Part shown: positions 19,067-27,174 of the stretch, piece after piece | Numbering within the stretch: the stretch's first letter is position 1 | Layout of the letters: each line of letters begins with the position of its first letter | Source: Gracilaria caudata | Taxonomy: Eukaryota; Rhodophyta; Florideophyceae; Gracilariales; Gracilariaceae | Assembly: GCA_030374735.1 (NCBI GenBank) | Contig: JASCIV010000019.1 | Location: 1-64,000 of the forward strand | Direction: 5' to 3' | DNA: 64,000 nucleotides | Translations under genes and position numbers: made by a program | Notes under the pieces: generated by a model | Database searches by the model: none | The model's input: the letters and a program-made list of their open reading frames with translations, nothing else | What the model was told of the DNA's origin: nothing

Positions 19067-22066
19067 CTAAAGCTGTCCCGAAAAGTGGGCCGACAGAGAA
19101 AGCACGGAATCAAAGAGCTCCCGTAATCTCTCCCACGCTTGTCGTTGCTCATCAAGTAGCTCTCCCAACAACTCACTACCTTCTTCCTCGTTGGCAAGTT
19201 CGCCCCCATGCACGCGCAGAAACACACCCAGATGTGCTTGCGTTAATTCAAACTCTTGAGTACTTCCAAGCCTAGTTCTGAAAAACGCCGCCGCATTCCG
19301 CAGCGTCTTTCGTCCATTCATCGAGCGAATCTCCATATCCACTCCTGATGCGTCTATTGTATTCAGAAAACGAGTGGCATCATCATATCGCTCTTCGAGC
19401 AGCAATTTCCCAAGCGTGCCATTCATCCAGCCTTCATCTGCGTTTCCGTTCATATCTACTTTTCTAATCTTCCCTTGCCCGTAATCTTTCTTATCGCCTT
19501 TTACACCGTTTGAGTTGTCTCCGGCGTTCACGTCAAACTCCATGTGAAGTGATTTCTTAGTGGGAATAAAGAAAGGCGCTGACGCTGCCTTCTTTGGGGG
19601 CTCCACAGGCTTGTTTCGCTCTTTGATTGCTTGCAAGTTGCTTAACACCGTCCATTTCGAGGTTGGCATTGTGCTCAGTGTGACAATTTCGTCAGACAGA
19701 GGAGCAGCATTGCCCTCATTTGTGGGCACATCGTTCATGTGGTCCCCATCGTTCTGCACCTCAGAGTCAGTGTCACTTTCCGCGTCTGCTTCCGTGTCTT
19801 CATCTTCTGCATCGAGAGAAACGGACATCGCATGGTCTTCAACTCTTTTCTTCGCTCTTCTTTTCACAGGCCCAAATCTGGACATATCCACCCATAGTTT
19901 CACACCAAGATTGTTCACATGTGTTGTGGCAATATACTCTCCGTTTGGAGCCACTGCTATGCTGGTCGGCGCATCATCGCAATGAAGCGTGTCAAAAAGA
20001 CGACCGCTTGGTAGATCCCATGTCTTCAAAGTGCTGTCCATTGATGCTGAGAGTATTCTTCTGCCATTCACGTCAAAGCACAAGTCTGCAAGAGGACCGT
20101 GATGGCCACTAAAACAGCGAGCAAGTTTGCGCGTGATAGCGTCATATACGTATACAGCAAAATCTGTACAACCAATTGCAAACAAATCAGACGTCGTACT
20201 CCACGAGACTAAGCTGATGTCTGCCCTGGTCGATATGCAATCACCGTTTTGTTTTCTCGTATACATGGTCCAAAACTTAATTCTTCTGTCTTCGCCACCA
20301 GCGGAAACTAGTGTGTCCCCGCAGCCGTCGACAGATACGCCAACGACGCGGCATGAATGGGCACGACCCCACTCGGGTCGTCGTCTTTTCTCCGCTTCAT
20401 CTGGAGCAGTGTGTGCCAACTCAGGGTCTTCAAATACACCTTGATGCTGACCGCTTTGAAGGTTGTACGCGTGAACACGCCCATCTTCCCCTCCGACGTA
20501 CGCAAAATTTCCGCAAGGAGAGAGAACGACAGATGTAGCATGTCTGTTTTCCCATTCTCTTGGCGTTACGGAACCGGCTTGTTGTGCTGTTGATTCCTTC
20601 CCTCCTCTCTTAAAGGCAAGTTCGTACTTCTGGGGTCCAGGAGGAGGTTTCAGGACATGTGCATGCGTCGCTCCGCTTTGTAGGCGCCATGTGTAGGCGG
20701 TTTGAAGTCCCTCGTGTACGGTGACAATGTTCGCAAAGTCCTCATCTCTCTCCCTGACGTTCGCTGTAGCAAATGCCGTGATCCTGGGTAATCTGGTACC
20801 ACCATTATGACGATGATCACCGACTTCAATTTTCCGTTCTATTCTCCTTCTTTTCTTTGCCCTTACTCCGCGCTTTTCCACCCCCTTTTGCGAAAAGGAT
20901 CGATTTCTCGCTTGTTGAACTGCGGAAACCAATCGAAGTTCACGATCGAGGCCCGCAGATACCATCATGAAACCATCATATCCGCAAAATCTCACCATCG
21001 TTGGTGGTAAATAATGACCTTCTCGTGACCTCAGTATTCTCGCTTGACCGTTCTCTTCGTCGAAGATATGCACCTTGATAGAGTTATCTCCTTTCCCAGC
21101 TGTAATTAATAATGGTTCACCAGGAAGAAAGTGGGCAAGACTTGATCCACCTCCTGGATGAACTACGCGTGCCTCAGATCGGACAAGTTTCCGGTTTAGG
21201 TCCCAAATGAACATGTTGCCACGGGCATCGCCCGTCATCATACTCTCGTCCACGTCGGTGCGGAATGAAATCGTGTTGACAGTATTGGACAACATGACCG
21301 CTGTTTCCTCATCTTCATCGTTCGCATCATCTGACTCATGTCGATATGTGACAATAGTTTCGTCCACTCTAAAGTTATGCAGATGAATTCCTCCATCAGC
21401 GGTTCCAACTGCGACCACGTCAACAACAGGGGAAGGTTCCAGGACAGTTATGGTGGATGAGAATCCTGAAAATACATGAATGACATTCTTTGTTCTAAAA
21501 TTGACCAGCATACATCGACCATCTTTCGCACCCAGAAGAATCTTGTTGACATACGTTTGAGGGTGGCAAACAGTAGTAACTTTGAAGTCAAGGGGTAAAT
21601 GAAATTCAGAAAGCATGCGACCGTCTACATCGGGCTCATCTCTCGGGGTTTCTGGAAGACTCCATACAACAACTGTGTTGTCTTCTGATATTGAAATTAG
21701 AATACTCCCAACCACAGTGAAAGAAACTATTGGCGCTTGATGAATGCGCCACAAACCAAAAGGGCGAAGACGATGATACACCCCGATGTTTCTTCCGACA
21801 GCTGCAAAAGTGAGCTCCTGGTAAGCTGCTATTCGATCAATACCATGTTCTTCGCTCCCTTCATACCAAGAACTTGGAATTGGTTTCGAAATGCCCTTGA
21901 GGTGAAGATTGATATCGTATAAATGCAAAGTTCGAGCGCCTTCTACAGGTGTGGTAATAAAAGAGGAAAGACCCTGGCGATGTACAACAGGCGCACAACC
22001 TCGGGAGGCTCCGTCGCAAACTAGACCCACTGTCTGAAAAGAAGAGTATATGTCACTGGAACGCAT
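19067..22066 (-). CDS. UTP21: UTP21/WDR36, UTP-B subunit of the SSU processome
   Basis: 999 aa from ATG 22066, starting MRSSDIYSSFQTVGLVCDG, a family-typical N-terminus; upstream codons begin with GTG and are excluded. Two WD40 propellers fill roughly residues 1-690 (for example DNTVVVWSLP and GEDRRIKFWTMYT). A low-complexity acidic segment follows at about 715-770. The Utp21-specific C-terminal domain comes next, with the WTVLSNLQAIKERNKP motif and a helical end. It works with UTP12, also in this window, in the nucleolar UTP-B complex that binds U3 snoRNP and pre-18S rRNA. No intron. High confidence. Confidence 0.95.
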   Translation of the reverse strand: MRSSDIYSSFQTVGLVCDGASRGCAPVVHRQGLSSFITTPVEGARTLHLYDINLHLKGISKPIPSSWYEGSEEHGIDRIAAYQELTFAAVGRNIGVYHRLRPFGLWRIHQAPIVSFTVVGSILISISEDNTVVVWSLPETPRDEPDVDGRMLSEFHLPLDFKVTTVCHPQTYVNKILLGAKDGRCMLVNFRTKNVIHVFSGFSSTITVLEPSPVVDVVAVGTADGGIHLHNFRVDETIVTYRHESDDANDEDEETAVMLSNTVNTISFRTDVDESMMTGDARGNMFIWDLNRKLVRSEARVVHPGGGSSLAHFLPGEPLLITAGKGDNSIKVHIFDEENGQARILRSREGHYLPPTMVRFCGYDGFMMVSAGLDRELRLVSAVQQARNRSFSQKGVEKRGVRAKKRRRIERKIEVGDHRHNGGTRLPRITAFATANVRERDEDFANIVTVHEGLQTAYTWRLQSGATHAHVLKPPPGPQKYELAFKRGGKESTAQQAGSVTPREWENRHATSVVLSPCGNFAYVGGEDGRVHAYNLQSGQHQGVFEDPELAHTAPDEAEKRRRPEWGRAHSCRVVGVSVDGCGDTLVSAGGEDRRIKFWTMYTRKQNGDCISTRADISLVSWSTTSDLFAIGCTDFAVYVYDAITRKLARCFSGHHGPLADLCFDVNGRRILSASMDSTLKTWDLPSGRLFDTLHCDDAPTSIAVAPNGEYIATTHVNNLGVKLWVDMSRFGPVKRRAKKRVEDHAMSVSLDAEDEDTEADAESDTDSEVQNDGDHMNDVPTNEGNAAPLSDEIVTLSTMPTSKWTVLSNLQAIKERNKPVEPPKKAASAPFFIPTKKSLHMEFDVNAGDNSNGVKGDKKDYGQGKIRKVDMNGNADEGWMNGTLGKLLLEERYDDATRFLNTIDASGVDMEIRSMNGRKTLRNAAAFFRTRLGSTQEFELTQAHLGVFLRVHGGELANEEEGSELLGELLDEQRQAWERLRELFDSVLSLSAHFSGQL

Positions 22067-22387
22067 TTTTCGAATTCGGCTGGGGTTTGCACTCTTTGTT
22101 TTCCTCAGGTTGTAGGTAACTAGAAACACGCAGTACTTCTATTTGGATGAGATAGTCCGGCCGGCAGATTAGCATTCAAAATGCAAGTTACTTGCCGGGG
22201 TGATTGAAACAAAAACCTGAGTTCAGGATGATGTACCGACGGTAATTTGTACTGGTAAATGATGTGACAGCGCTGAATGCGCGCCGTTCATGAATGTCGA
22301 TCGACAACACAAGAATCAGGCTACGTACTCGCCGACAAGACGGTAGGCGGACGGCGAAGACGTTGAAGGTGAAACGAAAAGAGTGCT

Positions 22388-22446
22388 AGACTTTCATGCT
22401 TGCCTTACAAAGGAGTGACTCCTTTGTAAGGCAAGCATGAAAGTCT
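22388..22446. repeat. 28-bp perfect foldback with 3-nt loop
   Basis: Positions 22388-22415 and 22419-22446 are exact reverse complements around TGA. The arms are agactttcatgcttgcc... and its mirror. It lies 320 bp from the UTP21 start and about 540 bp from the nucleoplasmin-like gene. DNA could form a cruciform and RNA a 28-bp duplex. Nothing else nearby repeats it. It could be a regulatory cruciform, a small-RNA source, or the scar of a foldback insertion. Confidence 0.9.
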
Positions 22447-22989
22447 TCGATTATTCGCCGACGTATCACGATATCATTGAGACCAAAGAGCCTTACCTCT
22501 CCCCCCAAACCGTCGTCGAGGGGAGAGCGATGCTCAAATACGTTTATTTCAGTGATGTCTGTCAGCCGACGTGTGCACGTTGGCATTCGGCGTCTCAATC
22601 ATTTCATTGGCCAAGAAACTCTACGGAAACGGAACAAACTCTAAAAAACTACGTGTACCTGAGTTTTGTATGTACCTTGTAAGGCCTTCTCGCCCTGTAA
22701 GCTGGGAGTATGCATTTCGCACTGCAGACAAATTCCATAAACGTCCTGCCAAGTGCATGTTCCTGGTTGGGTAGTTGGGCGGATCTATTTTAGCTCCCGA
22801 CAGCGTCGCTCTGGTAGTTAAATCCCTGGGCTGGAAAACCCATCTCGCCGGCGGTTGTATCACCTTGCTCGATCCCAAAAGGGGCCCTACCCATTAGTGG
22901 GACGTCAATTACATTGTGTTGAACATTCCCTCCCCTCTCAAGGCAGAACAGCTTTGCGGCGTCGCATACTAGCTGCATAGAGGAACTAT

Positions 22990-24306
22990 ATGGACGCTGA
23001 GAAGGTAGCCTTTTGGGGTATTGTCCTCAAACCCGGGGAACCGGCCGATCTAGACTTGGACGATGGAGAGACCCTCAGAGTCACTACTGCTTCTTATGGA
23101 GAAGAACTTGGAGATAGTTCAGGACGATCCGTGATCACTGCATCAATACGTCCCGAGGATGATTCCCCGTCGAGGAAATACGCTGTGGCTGTGCTCACCG
23201 CAGGGAAGACTGAAACTGTCACCATGGACGTTGCCTTCGTGGGAGAGGCGAATGTCACTTTTGAAGTGACTGGCAAGAATTCCGTGCATCTCGTTGGGAA
23301 CTTCACGTTCGAGAATGATCTTGATGACGAAGACTCCGAAGAGGATGATGAAGCAAATCATCTCATTGGGCTCTATGAAGATACAATGGAGTCGGACAGT
23401 GAAGAAGAAGCTGAACAGGGCAATCTCAAAGCAATCCTGGAGAAAGATAAACCAATCATTACAGAGCTTCCCAATGAAGATGAAGCTGAAGCGAGCGAGG
23501 ACGATGAGGAAGAAGAAGAGCCACCCACCAAAACCGAAACGGCGCCCGTTGTTTCGAAAAAGAAGAAGGGAAAGAAAGGAAAGATGCCCAACGGCGACTC
23601 CGCTGGTCCGACAAAGAAGGTCTCAAATGTGTCTGCCGAGCCCATCTCAAAGCCGGCAAAGCAAGATTCAGGAAAGGCGTTGGATGGAAATGAGAAGGGT
23701 GGCACTGAAGAAGGGGAGACAACCCCAAACGTTGGATCCCAAAAGAAGAGCGGAAAGCACAAAAAGAAAAAATCTGGGAGCAGGAAGGAAGTGGACGGAG
23801 ATGCCGAGCAAGCCGGTCTTTCCAAAGTTGAAAACGATGTTGATCAGGGGGATGAGACGGGTGAAAACGGCCCTGGAAAGAAAGCAGGCCAGGCTATCGC
23901 TGATAGTGTAGGCCAAAAGGGCCTGGAAACACCTGAAAGCGGCGCCCACGGCAATGGCAAGAGAGTTGAAGGAGAAGAAAAGAGCACCCAAGAGAATGAT
24001 GTAATGCCGTCCTCTAAGAAAGGCAGGAAACGGCGCCGTAAGCATCATGTAACGGTTAATGCCCCACAGCAGGCACCGACGCCACCATCTACAAAGAAGA
24101 CGAAGGTAAGTGAAAGAGTAGCGACCCCTGCGCCTTCCAAGATGTCGAAACAGGTTGCCCCTTCTTCTGAGCCTTCATCCCAGCCAAACGGAAAAGCAGA
24201 GGCTCATGGAGCCTCAGAGGCAAACCAAAGTGAGTTGAAGACACCATCGACTGATGCTCCGTCCTCTAAGAAGCGAAAGCGGGGAAAAAAGAAGAAGGAT
24301 GCATAG
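22990..24306 (+). CDS. Nucleoplasmin-like-domain histone chaperone, lysine-rich
   Basis: 438 aa from ATG 22990. Residues about 1-105 match the nucleoplasmin-like (NPL) domain shared by plant HD2 proteins and nucleolar FKBPs: FWGIVLKPGEP near the start and NSVHLVGNFTFEN at the end. An acidic tract (DDEDSEEDDE) comes next, then a long K/E/S-rich tail with several KKKKK and KKGRKRRRK nuclear/nucleolar signals, ending KKRKRGKKKKDA. Nucleolar FKBPs of fungi and plants carry a PPIase domain after such a tail; none is present here, so it is HD2-like in layout. It probably binds histones in the nucleolus or chromatin. No intron found. Confidence 0.8.
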   Translation: MDAEKVAFWGIVLKPGEPADLDLDDGETLRVTTASYGEELGDSSGRSVITASIRPEDDSPSRKYAVAVLTAGKTETVTMDVAFVGEANVTFEVTGKNSVHLVGNFTFENDLDDEDSEEDDEANHLIGLYEDTMESDSEEEAEQGNLKAILEKDKPIITELPNEDEAEASEDDEEEEEPPTKTETAPVVSKKKKGKKGKMPNGDSAGPTKKVSNVSAEPISKPAKQDSGKALDGNEKGGTEEGETTPNVGSQKKSGKHKKKKSGSRKEVDGDAEQAGLSKVENDVDQGDETGENGPGKKAGQAIADSVGQKGLETPESGAHGNGKRVEGEEKSTQENDVMPSSKKGRKRRRKHHVTVNAPQQAPTPPSTKKTKVSERVATPAPSKMSKQVAPSSEPSSQPNGKAEAHGASEANQSELKTPSTDAPSSKKRKRGKKKKDA

Positions 24307-24415
24307 TTTGGTCTTCCCCTCACAACAGACCAATAACTTGTGACCATAATGGGATCTCAAGCTGGAGGTGAAGTGTTTTAATACCTTCTGAAATGGTGAA
24401 TTCGCTCTGCGCAAG

Positions 24416-25899
24416 CTATCTTTTGAAGAAGTCCGGCGTAGCATAAATAGAACTGTCCCCATAACTGAGGAACCTGTAATTGTTTTCAATGGCATGGTGA
24501 TAGAGAGAGATAAGTTCAGCCGGCTCTCCTCCGTGAAACGCAGACACGAGCATTAGAAGCGTCGATCGCGGTTGATGAAAATTTGTTACTAAAGCGTTGA
24601 TCCTTGAGATTCCACAATTGAAGACGGAAAAATCGTATTGGCGTTAGTATATGTTCTATAGGAGTACCCTAAAGCTGGAGGGTTGATATGTAGAAAGACC
24701 TTTTCTTACATCTTATATGGATACCCGGGAACAATCAAAAGCCTAGTCCTACCGTGAAGGCATCCGCCAGGTCCTCCACACCAGTCGAGCACCGCGGCCA
24801 ATGCTTCCTCAGGATGTGGCATCTTATGACCGTATTCGTCTATGGCTTCGTAAGGTTCCCATTGTCCAATATTCAGATGCGAACACTTTTGCTGCGGTTC
24901 TCGGATCAGCCGCACTCCAAACCAGTACAAGCTTTCCACAGTTCGTACACAAGTTGTGCCCTTTCGCGAACAAGAGAAAAACATGGTTAGTTGTCCTTAC
25001 CCATACGTTTACGAAAGGTAGAATCTGGAACGCACCACTGCAACAATGGCAGCTCTGTTTCGTAGCTGTGCCAAAATGTCTGCCACCACCTTTCCAGGTA
25101 CGGAGAGCGACTCTTCGTGCATATCGTGAGTCCCGGCAATCGGGGTTTCAATTTGCTGAAAAGTCCCGATGCCAATGTGCAACACAATTTCACTGGTACG
25201 TATCCCCTTTTCTTTGATCTCGTTCAACAGCTTGTCGGTAATATGTAGCCCAGCTGTTGGGGCTGCCACAGAGCCATGCTCAGACGCATACACTGTCTGA
25301 TAGGTTTGAGTGTCCCGAGAAATGGATGGGCGCTTCATATAGGGAGGTAAGGGTGGACTGCCTTCTTGATCAAGAAATTCTGCCAATCGAAGAGTACCTG
25401 CGTGCGATGGACACTTGAAGTCTACAACAGCATGATTCTGGTGGCGCTCTAGTACATTTGCCTCAACGTGACTACTTGCATCAGGTGGCAGTCGTAACGC
25501 CTGTCCAACGCGAATGTTCTTTCCGCCAACTAAAGCATGCCAGCGTTGGCCGTGAAGCGGAGAACACATTGCACGCGCTGTTGTGTCTGTAATATGGTTG
25601 AGCAGCAGTAACTCCGCCCTCCCTCCAGATGACTTTCGCATTTGCAATCGCGCCGGAATCACGCGACTTGAATTGAGAATTAGTAAAGAGTTTTCGGGTA
25701 GAAGATTCGGAAGCTCGTTGAACTTCGCGTGCGATGGTTGTAGACCGCGCGGAACTATCAAAAGCTTTGATGATGAGCGGTCAGTAAGGGGGTGGGTTGC
25801 AATGTGGGATTGCGGAAGATCATACGTGAAGGCTTCGGTAAGCAAAGACTTCGCACGCTGTAGAGCTGATGAAGTTGTTCTGATATGCGGTATGGACAT
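24416..25899 (-). CDS. queA: QueA-type SAM:tRNA ribosyltransferase-isomerase, three exons
   Basis: Bacterial QueA turns preQ1 in tRNA into epoxyqueuosine using S-adenosylmethionine. Exons (minus strand) are 25899-25036, 24960-24710 and 24602-24416. The introns are 75 bp (GTGCGT...GAAAG) and 107 bp (GTAAGA...CTCAAG, with TACTAAC branch site). Splicing gives 433 aa with [52 protein letters not shown], then [43 protein letters not shown] and [10 protein letters not shown]: all main QueA motifs in order. The W-E-P-Y-E insertion and [10 protein letters not shown] are, from memory, typical of the longer Bacteroidetes form. Eukaryotes normally salvage queuine and lack QueA, so transfer is likely. 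ATG 25899 is used; no strong presequence is visible. Confidence 0.9.
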
Positions 25900-26772
25900 A
25901 TTGAGCTGATGATTGATTTGAGCTCCTCGTGCAATTCGCTTCAAGTCCTGAGCTAGTTAAGGCAGCTGTTTGTCGATGATTCAGAAATGCTTTTGGATTT
26001 TGAAACTCGTGCTCTTCAAGTTTCGAAAGAAGCAACGCTGGAAATTACGGTCAACACAAACCTGGTGAGGTTGATGATATGAACGGCATAATTTAGGCAC
26101 CAGCGAGATTCGAATGATGTTGTTGCCGAAAGTAGCTACCAAGTGTCAGCAACCTATCGCTCCGATGCGTATTCTCTCTTATCCTGGTGGCTGGGAGAGC
26201 TCAAAAGTGCCTACTAGACAGCGATGGCGATATTCTTGAGCAACGGGGAGAAGGCAGGCAGGGTAAGAAGGATTATAACATTGGGAGAACGAACTAACAC
26301 ACACCTCACCGGTGCTCTCCGGCTCAAGATCATTTTCCATTCGTTAGCAAGGGAACTGAAACATTGCCCATTGCATCGTGAGCTGCCACGGAGCGTAATC
26401 TGCAGGTGTTCCACGTCACGAGAAACTTACAGTACGAGTTCGGTCGAGCACAGACGAAAGGCCACTCTCTATTGCTTTTTGGTTGGCCATTCATTCCTGG
26501 GCACTCGATGCGCGATATCCTACTCCACCGCACTTCCGTGTTCGCGCGACATGCACGACGATATCCCTCGCATGGTTGTGCCCCTCCTCGTGGGGAAGTA
26601 GCAATCCCCCCGTTGCATCGGAGCACCTCACTCGCCGACTTTTAATCCCTGCGGTGGTATACGACGCCTTATAAAGCGTCGAGGGATATGATAATCTCAG
26701 TCAGTTTCCCCATTCGAGCTAGCGAACCTGAATAGTTTGACATACAGCTTATTCACCTGACGGTCTTCTACA
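25900..26772. other. Divergent intergenic region queA/J-protein
   Basis: About 870 bp with no supported gene. A TATA-like TTATAAAG at about 26669-26676 lies about 100 bp before the J-protein ATG, between the arms of a CGACGC/GCGTCG inverted repeat (26662-26667, 26676-26681). It is a plausible core promoter for the J-protein. The rest shows only short frames on both strands. Confidence 0.4.
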
Positions 26773-27174
26773 ATGCTCTCAAGGCACTATATTCGTCTTG
26801 GTGTCACTGCGCCAATTACAAGAGCACAGCTCGCTTCAGCCTACCGCGCGGCAGCACTCAAGCATCACCCGGACCGTGGCGGCTGTGCGTCAGAATTTGC
26901 CGCCATACATGAGTCCTATCAAGTTCTGTGTCGACAAGCGGTGGACTATGTTGCATACGAACCAGCTTCTTTACGCTCTTTCAACAGTTCTACACGGGGC
27001 GATGCGTCTGCACTGTGGGGCATTTTCGGTACCATTGTCTTGCCAACAGCCGTCGGTATGGGCGTTGGTATTAGACTAATGTACTCTGGCGGGGAGAGGG
27101 ATGGATTAAGAGCTGGTGGCACTTCGCGGCTTATAATTGTCGATCCTCCTGTCGGTGAATCACGCGGTAACTAA
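26773..27174 (+). CDS. J-domain protein with C-terminal membrane helix
   Basis: 133 aa. A compact J domain occupies residues about 1-58: YIRLGVTAPITRAQLASAYR, then KHHPDRGG with the HPD motif that stimulates Hsp70 ATPase. A hydrophobic segment (about residues 82-105, GIFGTIVLPTAVGMGVGIRL) should span a membrane once. There is no G/F region or zinc finger, so it is a type III J-protein with the J domain at the N-terminus. The organelle is unknown. Its 3' end overlaps the PRMT7 coding sequence on the other strand by 15 bp. Confidence 0.8.
   Translation: MLSRHYIRLGVTAPITRAQLASAYRAAALKHHPDRGGCASEFAAIHESYQVLCRQAVDYVAYEPASLRSFNSSTRGDASALWGIFGTIVLPTAVGMGVGIRLMYSGGERDGLRAGGTSRLIIVDPPVGESRGN

Noticed and set aside
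26100..26130. tRNA T-arm-like ATTCGAAT
   Set aside because: The flanking bases do not pair into a 5-bp stem and no other tRNA arm is found.
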